Virus record (IMG/VR): IMGVR_UViG_3300044527_000246 | Span: 1-30,209 of that record | From: a virus | Length of the DNA: 30,209 nucleotides | Direction: 5' to 3' (one strand) | Program-made: the position numbers and the translations under genes | In this document: piece by piece, positions 1-5,991 of the stretch | How the letters are laid out: every line of letters begins with the position of its first letter | Position numbering within the stretch: position 1 is the first letter of the stretch | Notes under the pieces: generated by a model | The model's input: the letters and a program-made list of their open reading frames with translations, nothing else | The model's database searches: none | Told to the model about the DNA's origin: nothing

Positions 1-497
1 TGCGTGTTTTTGTGTTGGCTGGGTTATTGCTAATCGGTTGCAATCCGGGTAAGCAACTTTCTAAGGCAGAGGCAAGGCTGGCTCAGGCTGGCCGCCTCCC
101 AGCTATTTGTGCAGAGAGATACCCGGTCAAAGACACGACCTACATCAAAGACACCTTAGTAAAGATTGACACTTTCATGTCTGGGGAGTACATCTTTGAC
201 ACAGCCCGAATCAATGATACCTTATACGAGGTTAAGTATAAACCCGTAGTAGTCTATAAGACAAAATACGTAACTAAGGTAGAAAGGGTTGAGGATGTAG
301 CCAAGATAGAGGCTTTGCGTGGGTCTGTGAGCCAATTAGAGGCTAATAGAGCCACTTTATCGGCTCAGTTGGCAGAATATAAGGACAAGGCAAAGACCCG
401 CTTAAATTGGCTTATTTTGGCTCTCTGTGTCGCCTTTGGGTTTGCTATTCGTAAACCAGTGATGGCTTTAATCAATTATCATCTATCAAAATGGTAA
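1..497 (+). CDS. Unimolecular spanin-like lipoprotein with C-terminal membrane anchor (start cut by window edge)
   Basis: The reading frame is open to base 1, and the first two bases (tg) are followed in frame by codons giving RVFVLAGLLLIGC. The real start is therefore probably an ATG whose A lies one base outside the window. That start gives a short basic n-region, a hydrophobic core and a lipobox LIGC with the acylated Cys at about residue 14. The middle (about residues 85-135) is charged and heptad-like, as expected for a coiled coil. The C-terminus has a hydrophobic segment (LNWLILALCVAFGFAI) followed by basic residues. An outer-membrane lipid anchor plus an inner-membrane helix in one chain is the architecture of u-spanins such as T1 gp11, which fuse the two membranes at lysis. 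The next gene, an endolysin, overlaps it by 7 bp, which supports a lysis cassette. No holin is visible in the window. An internal GTG at 12 is the first start codon inside the window but would shorten the signal peptide. Confidence 0.75.
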   Translation, partial: RVFVLAGLLLIGCNPGKQLSKAEARLAQAGRLPAICAERYPVKDTTYIKDTLVKIDTFMSGEYIFDTARINDTLYEVKYKPVVVYKTKYVTKVERVEDVAKIEALRGSVSQLEANRATLSAQLAEYKDKAKTRLNWLILALCVAFGFAIRKPVMALINYHLSKW

Positions 498-910
498 CAT
501 CAGCCCAAGCACTAAAGAAATACGGACAGCCCGATCCGGCCAACCCCAACATGGTTTTGTGGGATGTGCCTGCTCATTTAGAGATAGGGGTTATACCAAA
601 AAGGGTCTATTGCAATAAAGACCTTGTCGTGCCCTTAGAGGCTGCTTTTAAGGCTCTTATTGCTACTGGTCATGTAAACGAGCTAAAGACTTGGGATGGC
701 TGTTTTAATATTCGTAAGAAAAGGGGTCTAAGTTCTATGAGCCTCCATTCATGGGGGATAGCTATTGATGTCAATGCTTTTGAGAATGGCCTCGGCAAAG
801 AGCCCAAACTCAGTGCCGGCTTTGTCAAGTGTTTTACAGATAATGGCTTCGATTGGGGTGGTGTTTGGACCCGAAAAGATGGGATGCATTTTCAATTAGC
901 CAAGATTTAA
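491..910 (+). CDS. M15-family peptidase endolysin
   Basis: This 139-residue protein has the zinc peptidase signature of the M15 (VanY / L-Ala-D-Glu peptidase, Ply118-like) family. SLHSWGIAIDVN contains the SxHxxGxAxD motif (His86, Asp93), and the second zinc motif GMHF (His133) follows a GFDWGG segment. It would cut the stem peptide of peptidoglycan in the periplasm. The length is that of a bare catalytic domain with no cell-wall-binding module, which is usual for phages of Gram-negative hosts. It has no signal peptide, so release would need a holin or similar protein not seen here. It overlaps the upstream spanin gene by 7 bp, consistent with coupled translation in a lysis operon. Family assignment is firm; the exact bond cut is inferred. 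Confidence 0.88.
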   Translation: MVTSAQALKKYGQPDPANPNMVLWDVPAHLEIGVIPKRVYCNKDLVVPLEAAFKALIATGHVNELKTWDGCFNIRKKRGLSSMSLHSWGIAIDVNAFENGLGKEPKLSAGFVKCFTDNGFDWGGVWTRKDGMHFQLAKI

Positions 911-956
911 TTGGCTATCTCGATATTTTGGTTTTAATTTTGTAAAACCCTTTACC
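911..956 (+). promoter_or_regulatory. Possible Bacteroidota-type promoter before the phosphoesterase gene
   Basis: The 46-bp gap after the endolysin contains TAATTTTG at 935-942, a full match to the TAnnTTTG -7 element of Bacteroidota promoters. At the expected distance upstream only TTGG (911-914) is present, a partial -33 element. A start site near 948 would leave a leader of about 10 nt before the ATG at 957. This is the only gap in the rightward genes 1-2557. Confidence 0.35.
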
Positions 957-1928
957 ATGACCAAAATTTCCGTTGTCAGAGAGTATCGTGACAGATACCC
1001 TGACTACCCCAACCTCAAATTGGCTCGGATTATCTATGCCGAGAACAAAGAATTATTTACCACTGTTGAAACGATAAGAGGTTTTATTCGGCAAATACAA
1101 GGACAAAAGGGTAAAGGCAATGGAACCCTACAAACACATAAACAAGCACCCAGACCTCTTAACCCTTACAAGTTACCTGAGTCTGATGAGTCAACCTTTG
1201 AGCCTTACAATGTAAAGGCCAAGCGAATATTAGGCTTATTTGATATCCATGCTCCCTATCATTCCATCCCTGCCTTAACAGCAGCTCTCGACTATGCCAA
1301 AAAGGACAACCCCGATGCAGTCATCTTAGGGGGTGATCTATTTGACTTTCATGGCTTATCTAGATTCTTAAAAGACCCACGCAAAAAGAACTTTGCTACC
1401 GAATTATCCATAGGCTGTCAAGTTATTGAGGTTATCCAAAAGACTTTAGATTGCCAGATATATTTTAAGTTCGGCAACCATGATGAGAGATACCAGCATT
1501 ACCTTTGGCAGAAGCTGGGAGAGTTGCAAGGAGTAGAGGACTTTGAATTAGAGAACCTAATTAAGAAAAGGGTCTCCGGGGTTAAATTTATTACTGACAA
1601 AAGAATCATAAAGGCTAATGATTTGAATATTGTGCATGGTCACGAATTTGCCAGCTCAATAATTAGCCCGGTAAACATAGCTAGAGGATTGTATCTTAGA
1701 GCCAAAGCCAATACTATTTGCGGCCATCATCACCGGTCATCAGAACACACAGAACAAAATATAGAGGGTAAGATAGTAACAACTTGGTCGGTGGGTTGTT
1801 TATCTGAGTTGCATCCCCAATATATGCCAATAAATAGTTGGAATCATGGCTTTATCTTAATAGATTTACATGGTACTAAAGATTTTGAAGTAAGGAATAA
1901 AAGAATCTGGAAAGGACAAGTATTATGA
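957..1928 (+). CDS. Calcineurin-like metallophosphoesterase
   Basis: The 323-residue protein carries the complete set of metallophosphoesterase motifs in order: DIH (Asp96, His98), GDLFD (Asp127), GNHDE (Asn174, His175), a VHGHE segment (His227, His229) and GHHH (257-259). These ligate the two metals of a phosphohydrolase active site. The first 55 residues or so are helical and basic and lie outside the catalytic domain; they may be a small DNA-binding or adaptor segment, but no family is recognised. Phage members of this fold are usually annotated as predicted phosphoesterases; the substrate (nucleotide, nucleic acid end or phosphoprotein) cannot be told from sequence. It begins 46 bp after the endolysin and its stop overlaps the next ATG by 4 bp. 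Confidence 0.88.
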   Translation: MTKISVVREYRDRYPDYPNLKLARIIYAENKELFTTVETIRGFIRQIQGQKGKGNGTLQTHKQAPRPLNPYKLPESDESTFEPYNVKAKRILGLFDIHAPYHSIPALTAALDYAKKDNPDAVILGGDLFDFHGLSRFLKDPRKKNFATELSIGCQVIEVIQKTLDCQIYFKFGNHDERYQHYLWQKLGELQGVEDFELENLIKKRVSGVKFITDKRIIKANDLNIVHGHEFASSIISPVNIARGLYLRAKANTICGHHHRSSEHTEQNIEGKIVTTWSVGCLSELHPQYMPINSWNHGFILIDLHGTKDFEVRNKRIWKGQVL

Positions 1929-2119
1929 CACACAAAAACACACCAATCATCAAAAAGCAAGTCCAAGAGTTATTAAAGCAATTACCTCCGATTGAGAGGT
2001 TAAATATACTAGAGCCTTTATGCGATAAGTACAGAGCTGAGTCTCGCAAAGAGGTTGAAAAAGATGTAACTGAATGGAGCCGCAAGAAAGGGATACCACG
2101 AATCAAGACGGACTATTAA
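1925..2119 (+). CDS. Small hypothetical protein (64 aa)
   Basis: The ATG overlaps the phosphoesterase stop (ATGA, 4 bp), a typical coupled phage start. The product is a charged, mostly helical 64-residue protein with many Lys, Glu and Arg residues and no membrane segment or known motif. It lies between the phosphoesterase and two more small genes on the same strand. Function unknown. An opposite-strand frame over the same DNA was judged a shadow because this frame fits the operon spacing. Confidence 0.65.
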   Translation: MTHKNTPIIKKQVQELLKQLPPIERLNILEPLCDKYRAESRKEVEKDVTEWSRKKGIPRIKTDY

Positions 2120-2307
2120 CATTTGATCCGACCCCTCATGATGATATCCAGGCTTGTGCGCAAGCTATGGGTGTCATAGAGGACATTGACTTAGCCTTAT
2201 TATCTAATGATGAGGCCACTATGATTAGGCATATCCGTAAGCTGGCTTTACATATTACCCATCAGGCACTTTACGAAATTTACGAAGGGGGCTGCTATGG
2301 CTCCTAA
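2074..2307 (+). CDS. Small acidic hypothetical protein (77 aa)
   Basis: This frame overlaps the preceding gene by 46 bp if the ATG at 2074 is used. No closer ATG exists before codon 32, so either the long overlap is real or an unusual start downstream is used. The product is acidic and helical (for example DDIQACAQAMGVIEDIDLALL) with no recognised domain. Its end overlaps the next gene by 11 bp. Retained because it fills the space between two convincing genes on the same strand. Function unknown. Confidence 0.55.
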   Translation: MEPQERDTTNQDGLLTFDPTPHDDIQACAQAMGVIEDIDLALLSNDEATMIRHIRKLALHITHQALYEIYEGGCYGS

Positions 2308-2557
2308 GATAACCAATCCTCATACAGTAGAGCATCGTAAGCTAGGCAGAGAGCAGGCTTGGGGAATCGCATGGATGGCAGAGAATAAGATTAGCATTGA
2401 TCCCAGTCTTACTGGGTATAGATATTTGCTTTACTTATTACATGAGCATTTTCACTTAAAACACCCTGACTGGTCTGAGACTAAGGTTGTTAAGGAGTCC
2501 TCCAAGACTGCCAGATTCTTATGGCAGATGGGCTTTAGATTAGTAGAACTCAAATAG
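2297..2557 (+). CDS. Small HExxH-motif protein (possible minimal zinc metallopeptidase)
   Basis: The 86-residue product contains HEHFH at residues 49-53, a perfect HExxH zinc-binding signature, in the context LLHEHFHLKHPDW. The hydrophobic residues before it and the Pro-Asp-Trp after it resemble the active-site helix of minimal gluzincin or ImmA/SprT-like proteins. No obvious third zinc ligand beyond His56 or Asp58 is apparent, and the protein is much shorter than characterised peptidases. It could be a degenerate or minimal metalloprotein. It is the last gene of the rightward block; its stop codon ends exactly where the stop of a leftward gene begins. Function inferred from the motif only. 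Confidence 0.6.
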   Translation: MAPKITNPHTVEHRKLGREQAWGIAWMAENKISIDPSLTGYRYLLYLLHEHFHLKHPDWSETKVVKESSKTARFLWQMGFRLVELK

Positions 2558-2725
2558 TTACTTAGTCAATATATGATGACTTTGCACACTATCCAGTTTG
2601 ATAGTTGGATAGACCGGACCCCAATCCCATTCATAGTGTTCATACTTTAAGGGGGTGTCATACTTGCAATAGTCATCCTTAGATTTGCTGCATGCTACTA
2701 ATAATAATAAAAATAAGTATCTCAT
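2558..2725 (-). CDS. Short lipoprotein (55 aa)
   Basis: A leftward ATG at 2725 opens a 55-codon frame ending with TAA at 2560-2558. The N-terminus MRYLFLLLLVACSKSKDD is a textbook lipoprotein signal: Arg, an uninterrupted Leu core and lipobox LVAC, with the lipidated Cys at residue 12. The mature part is about 44 residues, rich in Tyr, Asp and Trp, with no Cys pair apart from Cys20. It starts 1 bp after the stop of the upstream leftward gene and meets the rightward HExxH gene tail to tail with no gap. Very small phage lipoproteins are known to block receptors in the outer membrane (T5 Llp is an example) or to act as spanin subunits. Either is possible; neither is shown. It is the last gene of the leftward block. 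Confidence 0.7.
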   Translation of the reverse strand: MRYLFLLLLVACSKSKDDYCKYDTPLKYEHYEWDWGPVYPTIKLDSVQSHHILTK

Positions 2726-2726
2726 A

Positions 2727-3026
2727 TTAGAATAGATTTCCTATTATGTAAATATAAAGGCATTTGTCTTTAAGTTCCTCTCTGCTGGCCTCTGGCCATC
2801 GTTCTTTAGCAAAGTTCCACAATCCGTATTTTTCATCTTTAGGAATGACCTCAATAGGCATCATGGTCTTGTAGCAATCCATTAGGCACTCATTAATGAC
2901 CCTAGAGGTTGTGCCAAGATTAACTAAAGCAACAAACATAGCCTCAGAGCCTTTTGCAGCCTTCAGAGCAGGCTGTAAGGCATCAAAGCCTATTATCTTC
3001 CTCAAATCGTATGTATGCGACTGCAT
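2727..3026 (-). CDS. Hypothetical protein (99 aa)
   Basis: This is a leftward 99-residue frame with no recognised domain. It has mixed helical character (LQPALKAAKGSEAMFVALVN) and a tryptophan-containing C-terminal part (LWNFAKERWPEASREEL). The start at 3026 lies inside a shorter membrane-peptide frame, so two overlapping translation products may be made here. The stop is 1 bp from the lipoprotein ATG. No other start is available in frame. Function unknown. Confidence 0.6.
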   Translation of the reverse strand: MQSHTYDLRKIIGFDALQPALKAAKGSEAMFVALVNLGTTSRVINECLMDCYKTMMPIEVIPKDEKYGLWNFAKERWPEASREELKDKCLYIYIIGNLF

Positions 3027-3066
3027 AGCCTAAGATTGATCCACAAATAAATGCAATTAGTATCAT
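2983..3066 (-). CDS. Candidate 27-aa single-pass membrane peptide
   Basis: The ATG at 3066-3064 overlaps the stop of the upstream 172-aa gene as ATGA, so re-initiation is favoured. The 27-residue product begins MILIAFICGSILGYAVAYI and ends with a charged tail (RFEEDNRL), which is one transmembrane helix plus a cytoplasmic tip. It overlaps the start of the 99-aa gene by 44 bp in another frame. Support comes from the perfect stop-start coupling and the strongly hydrophobic composition; against it stand the size and the overlap. A peptide of the same length and design occurs at 8037-8120. Confidence 0.45.
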   Translation of the reverse strand: MILIAFICGSILGYAVAYIRFEEDNRL

Positions 3067-3581
3067 AGTTGTGATTTTAGCCATGTAAAGTTTCTGCCCT
3101 CATTAACAAGCCAGTCAAAGGTCCATTGCACACATGCACATCGGCACTTTTGATTGTCATCCCCATAGGCAGCTCTAAGTATTTCAACATCATCCTTGCC
3201 AAACCTTTTGAGCATTTTGTTAGTCTTTAGATAGTCATACCACTTATCCATCTGGTTAAAGGGCACTTTCTCAAAGTTTAACCTATATAACATAAGTTCA
3301 TAGTCTAACTTCTCTAGGTCTGTCTCTGGCACTTTAGCCTCTGGTATGGTTCGATATCCAGTAGGGGTCTTTTGTAAATTATGCCTATCCTTGTTATTAT
3401 TAGCCCATCTGGCCAGTCTCCTACCTAAATCCCAGGTTGTCTCCTGCTCAAATCTCATCTTGGTGTTAGACTTATTAGGCTCTGACCAGTAATCGTAGAA
3501 CTCTTGTTTCATTTGCTCTGTAAAGGCAAAGGGTTGTAAGTCTCTCTTAAAGTCTGCTGCTCTTGCTTCTATACTTTTCAT
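3063..3581 (-). CDS. Hypothetical protein, possibly replication-associated (172 aa)
   Basis: The protein is soluble, basic and rich in aromatic residues. Its N-terminal third contains FYDYWSEPNKSNTKMRFEQE, resembling the C-terminal segment I associate with primosomal or DnaD-like replication proteins of Bacteroidota phages. That link is from memory and is not demonstrated here. A CRCAC cluster (near residue 150) may hold a metal. The gene sits downstream of the DnaA-like gene and the endonuclease on the same strand; its ATG overlaps the endonuclease stop as ATGA, and its own stop overlaps the start of a tiny membrane peptide. The replication context is the main support for a role in origin or helicase loading. 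Confidence 0.65.
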   Translation of the reverse strand: MKSIEARAADFKRDLQPFAFTEQMKQEFYDYWSEPNKSNTKMRFEQETTWDLGRRLARWANNNKDRHNLQKTPTGYRTIPEAKVPETDLEKLDYELMLYRLNFEKVPFNQMDKWYDYLKTNKMLKRFGKDDVEILRAAYGDDNQKCRCACVQWTFDWLVNEGRNFTWLKSQL

Positions 3582-3976
3582 AGGTTGTGATTATCAAAAT
3601 ATTCACAAATAATATCATCAATTTTATCAATATCAGTATGCTTTATTCTTAGCAATTTAATACCTTTTCTGTAACAATATTGATTTTTATACTGATCGTG
3701 TATTTTTAATTTAGGCTGAAGTTTACCCATGTATCTGCCAGTCTGGTGCTGTATGCCATCAAATTCAATACATAAACGGTATTTAGGAATATAAAAATCG
3801 TAAAATAATAACTTAAACCTCTTTTTTACTGTAAAATCACTAAAAAAATGCTCACGAATAAAATCAATCTGGTTATTCATTAAAAAAGTAGCTATCCGAT
3901 TTTCTCCATCGGATAATTTTCTACCTTTGTGTTTTTTTAATAATTCTTTCTGATTATCTGATAAACAATAAGACAT
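3578..3976 (-). CDS. PD-(D/E)XK endonuclease, DUF559/Vsr-like (candidate homing endonuclease)
   Basis: The 132-residue protein has the core layout of the small Vsr/DUF559 group. A helix carries Glu25 (SDGENRIATFL), strand two is FYDFYIP (Asp60), and strand three is CIEFDGIQHQ (Glu71, Asp73, His77), ending with a Lys-rich recognition-like region and LLRIKH. This is the metal-dependent nuclease fold also used by EDxHD homing endonucleases. Codon choice and base composition are markedly more AT-rich than the flanking genes, which suggests recent acquisition. Upstream lies about 400 bp of structured non-coding DNA with its own promoter, and the start is preceded by a hairpin at 3984-3997. It couples to the next gene by ATGA overlap. 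A free-standing homing nuclease is the favoured reading; an RNA-linked or repair nuclease is possible. Confidence 0.75.
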   Translation of the reverse strand: MSYCLSDNQKELLKKHKGRKLSDGENRIATFLMNNQIDFIREHFFSDFTVKKRFKLLFYDFYIPKYRLCIEFDGIQHQTGRYMGKLQPKLKIHDQYKNQYCYRKGIKLLRIKHTDIDKIDDIICEYFDNHNL

Positions 3977-4382
3977 AATATACCCTATAAGGGTGTTATT
4001 CCTTTTTTTATTTTAATAATTCATTTCAGTATTGTAGTCGTTCGGATTATGCCAATCCTATCGCAATCTTAATGAACCCACAATCGGGCGGACCCCCAGT
4101 ATTATCTGCACCACTTAGGCAAGATGCAGTCGGACACTCTCTCTTTAATCATTAAGCCAATACCTTATAGAACTATTATTTTCGCAACTATCGGGGACAA
4201 TCTCAGCTCTATTTGAACCTACCAACCCGACTTCTGGACCACTATCTACCTACAAGGCCATCATGGTCGTAAATATTGCTAAATAAAATAACCCACTGAG
4301 GATTGGCGAGAGCTGCCGCACCCCAATGGGTCAATAATATCTTCTAAAACAAAGCACATAAAGTGGCTCTCCTTTGTCATAA
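3977..4382 (-). ncRNA. Candidate structured non-coding RNA (about 390 nt) with loop-bulge pseudoknot
   Basis: About 400 bp without a credible gene, in a genome that otherwise has almost no gaps. Elements (plus-strand positions): hairpin 1 pairs ACAAAGCAC (4349-4357) with GTG (4363-4365) and CTTTGT (4372-4377), leaving GCTCTC (4366-4371) as a bulge. Hairpin 2 pairs ACCCA (4291-4295) with TGGGT (4327-4331) and GGC (4305-4307) with GCC (4315-4317), with loop GAGAGCT (4308-4314). Six of those seven loop bases are complementary to the bulge of hairpin 1. A 7-bp stem, 4068-4074 with 4150-4156, encloses hairpin CTGCA/TGCAG (4106-4110, 4125-4129; inner CTT/AAG) and GGG-CGGA-CCC (4086-4095), which on the minus strand reads as a UCCG (UNCG-type) tetraloop. 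GGATT/AATCC (4044-4058) forms another. A strong leftward promoter lies just before it. No group I or II intron core, tmRNA or riboswitch was recognised. It could also be a structured replication origin or a leader of the endonuclease gene. Confidence 0.6.
3984..3997 (-). promoter_or_regulatory. Hairpin before the endonuclease start codon
   Basis: The inverted repeat ACCCT-ATA-AGGGT lies within 20 nt upstream of the endonuclease ATG (3976). On the leftward strand a purine-rich AAAAAAAGGA segment lies on the far side of the hairpin, so folding would either bring that element close to the start or hide the start region. Structured leaders of this sort are known for free-standing homing endonuclease genes of T4-like phages; the same role here is inferred. 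Confidence 0.35.
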
Positions 4383-4419
4383 CAAATATACGAAAAAAAA
4401 ATCAATCTACCAAAACTAA
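4383..4419 (-). promoter_or_regulatory. Bacteroidota-type promoter, copy 1 of the repeated 37-bp box
   Basis: On the minus strand, TTTG (4414-4411) and TATATTTG (4390-4383) are separated by exactly 20 bp, a perfect match to the Bacteroidota housekeeping promoter. The element overlaps the 3' end and stop codon of the DnaA-like gene. Transcription would start near 4379 and run into the structured region and the endonuclease. The spacer begins GTAGATT and ends TTTTTCG; the same layout is found on the opposite strand at 12140-12176, 30 of 37 positions identical. Confidence 0.75.
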
Positions 4420-4827
4420 TTTGCCTGAGTAATCCACAAATGTTATCTTCTGGTGTGATTTAACCCTACTTAGTTTCATAGAAATACCCAAATCTGAGGC
4501 TAAGTCTATGACTTTCAAGTAGTAAGGATAAAACTTGGGGTCCTCAATTTCTATGTAATGTTCAATCTTAGTTCTGTATATACTCATGGTGGAATGGTCT
4601 TTGTAACCTACTAAGGGTGCTATCTCAACAAGTTTAAGAGGGCAATGCTGGTAGATAAAGTAAGACAAGGACATTCTAATCTCTGAAAGCCTTACTTGTT
4701 CGCCATGTTTATTTTTGGCTATCTTCCAGTGGTTTCTCCGCTTTACTTCTTGTAATTGATCTAAAGTAATCCCATAATAGTTACAGACCTCATCAACTAA
4801 CTTAACTGCTTGCTCTCGTGTATTCAT
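4402..4827 (-). CDS. DnaA domain IV-like DNA-binding protein
   Basis: The 141-residue protein contains a helix-turn-helix region, VRLSEIRMSLSYFIYQ followed by LVEIAPLVGYKDHSTM (residues 73-81), which closely matches the DnaA signature (E-I-x-x-x-x-G-x-x-D-H-S-T-V) used to contact DnaA boxes. Residues 1-30 form another helical segment. The AAA+ ATPase of full DnaA is absent, so it binds DNA but cannot open an origin by itself. Phage relatives of this size are thought to be replication initiator accessories or regulators. It starts by ATGA overlap with the HTH gene upstream, lies in the replication block and is followed directly by the promoter and structured region, which could be its binding target. 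Domain call firm; role inferred. Confidence 0.8.
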   Translation of the reverse strand: MNTREQAVKLVDEVCNYYGITLDQLQEVKRRNHWKIAKNKHGEQVRLSEIRMSLSYFIYQHCPLKLVEIAPLVGYKDHSTMSIYRTKIEHYIEIEDPKFYPYYLKVIDLASDLGISMKLSRVKSHQKITFVDYSGKLVLVD

Positions 4828-5018
4828 TTTGATAATTTGTAAGCTGCAAAGGTTTTATTGTCTTTAGTAATGTAATTTGTCCAGATAGTGTGTCCTTGGT
4901 TTCTAAGGTCAGCAATCCTAGCCGCTAACCTAAAGCAGCCAAACTTGTTTAAGGCATCAATGGCGGTGATTTGTTTACCTGATTTAAGATAAATCAAGAT
5001 GCGTTGTGTTTGTGTCAT
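4824..5018 (-). CDS. Small helix-turn-helix protein (64 aa)
   Basis: The sequence TQRILIYLKSGKQITAIDALNKFGCFRLAARIADLRNQGHTI is the winged-helix layout of the small phage and conjugative-element HTH family (Pfam HTH_39 type). A first helix, the ITAIDAL turn and the recognition helix FRLAARIADLR are visible, and the C-terminal part (ITKDNKTFAAYKLSK) looks like the wing. It is a DNA-binding protein, probably a regulator of the leftward operon or a replication accessory. It overlaps the upstream gene by 35 bp and the DnaA-like gene by 4 bp. Confidence 0.75.
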   Translation of the reverse strand: MTQTQRILIYLKSGKQITAIDALNKFGCFRLAARIADLRNQGHTIWTNYITKDNKTFAAYKLSK

Positions 5019-5238
5019 GTCTGTGGTTTTTAAGTGGTGAATATAAATGGGTAAATTTCTCTACTGTGTAATCAAAGCCATGTCTGGTTAGCTTTTCGCA
5101 TACCCAGTAATAATCCTCATCAGTGTGGTGGATAGCATGCTGTGGGAATAAGGTAGTTCTAATAACTGGGTCTTTTTTACCTAAGATACCTATAAACTGC
5201 CCATTCCACTTAAAACGGTAGGTGGTTATCAGTTCCAT
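4984..5238 (-). CDS. Hypothetical protein (84 aa)
   Basis: No family is recognised. The protein is rich in aromatic residues and His (YRFKWNGQF, PQHAIHHTDEDYYWVCEKL), suggesting a small mixed alpha/beta fold. The C-terminal 15 residues are His-, Asn- and Thr-rich and overlap the next gene. It overlaps the NinG-like gene by 29 bp upstream, using the only available ATG in frame. Retained because the frame fills the space between two solid genes and is oriented with the operon. Confidence 0.6.
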   Translation of the reverse strand: MELITTYRFKWNGQFIGILGKKDPVIRTTLFPQHAIHHTDEDYYWVCEKLTRHGFDYTVEKFTHLYSPLKNHRHDTNTTHLDLS

Positions 5239-5629
5239 CTTTTGCGGTTTTTAGTAGTGTGGTGTAAAGAGTAATGATGTCCTCTAAATCTGCTCTATCC
5301 CATTTGTGGACCTTAGTTCGGTTATTCTCTAGCCACTCTACCCTTTTTTTGCCAATCTTTAAGAGTAGGTGCTTGCGATAACCAACCAAATGAAACTCAT
5401 CAAAGCCATTGCATCGTTGGCATTCTCCGTTGACATTGTCCTCATGAAACCTAAGAAAAGACCCACCCTTAACTGGCACATAGTGTCCGGCATTCATGGA
5501 CTCCACTGGCAAGGTCTTAAAACAACTAATGCAAGTAAAATATCCATCTTTAGAATCTCGCTGCCTAATGTAAGCATTAAAAACCTTCTGTGCTTTCTCT
5601 GTCAGTCTTGGTAAGGTTACCTTTTTCAT
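5210..5629 (-). CDS. ninG: NinG/Rap-like recombination protein with zinc/HNH-type motifs
   Basis: The protein matches the phage lambda NinG (Rap) pattern: CISC (Cys33, Cys36), AGHYVPVKGG (His49), LRFHEDNVNGEC (about residues 59-70) and CQRC/N (Cys70, Cys73), then YRKHLLLKIG. Rap is a Holliday-junction and branched-DNA nuclease that aids lambda Red recombination; the paired Cys motifs bind zinc. The length, 139, is shorter than lambda NinG (about 200 aa). The C-terminus is DNHLPF, which resembles the tip that SSB uses to recruit partners; a neighbouring small protein ends in DKDLPF. It starts by ATGA overlap with the gene upstream. Role in recombination or replication-fork processing is inferred from family and context. 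Confidence 0.8.
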   Translation of the reverse strand: MKKVTLPRLTEKAQKVFNAYIRQRDSKDGYFTCISCFKTLPVESMNAGHYVPVKGGSFLRFHEDNVNGECQRCNGFDEFHLVGYRKHLLLKIGKKRVEWLENNRTKVHKWDRADLEDIITLYTTLLKTAKDGTDNHLPF

Positions 5630-5991
5630 AGGTTCATTTCGGCTTTACGATACGATACAATAGTTCTAATAGCATCTAATTGATGTGTGGCAGATGCGTT
5701 AACCCGATCAGCCCAGTTCACTAAATAGTTAACCTCTTTAGCATTTGTGCCTACAAACTTAGTAATAAGAGAGGGGCTTAGTCTTTTATCTAACCCCTGC
5801 TCCATAGCTTGCAGCAATCCTTGGTTAATTATCTGATCTTGGGCTAACTTAGCCTCTGCAAGTAGCTGGCCTGACTTAGCAACCATTATCAGCAAGTATT
5901 CCATCCGCTCTAAAAGCTGATTTGGTTCATGTCCAATAGGGGTCTCTAAATAAGCCTGCATTTTAGAAAGGGAGGTCCTTATCTGCTCCAT
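5626..5991 (-). CDS. Hypothetical helical protein (121 aa)
   Basis: A strongly helical protein with long amphipathic stretches (LLERMEYLLIMVAKSGQLLA, then AKLAQDQIINQGLLQAMEQG) and no catalytic motif. A second half with RTIVSYRKAEM is typical of small structural or clamp-like phage proteins. It sits between the SSB-like gene (29-bp overlap) and the NinG-like gene (4-bp overlap), so it is probably part of the replication and recombination machinery. Function unknown. Confidence 0.65.
   Translation of the reverse strand: MEQIRTSLSKMQAYLETPIGHEPNQLLERMEYLLIMVAKSGQLLAEAKLAQDQIINQGLLQAMEQGLDKRLSPSLITKFVGTNAKEVNYLVNWADRVNASATHQLDAIRTIVSYRKAEMNL

Noticed and set aside
1876-2106. Leftward 76-codon frame over the 64-aa gene
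   Set aside because: Antisense to two coupled genes, with Phe/Leu/Ser-rich composition as expected for a shadow frame.
4303-4380. 26- to 33-codon leftward frames inside the structured region (starts near 4361 and 4380)
   Set aside because: Part of the hairpin sequences, with composition unlike the neighbouring genes; the pseudoknot pairing explains the bases better than coding does.
3977-4382. Group I or group II intron interrupting a gene
   Set aside because: No P7-type or domain V-type core was recognised, and the DnaA-like gene upstream ends with a normal stop, so no split exon is apparent.
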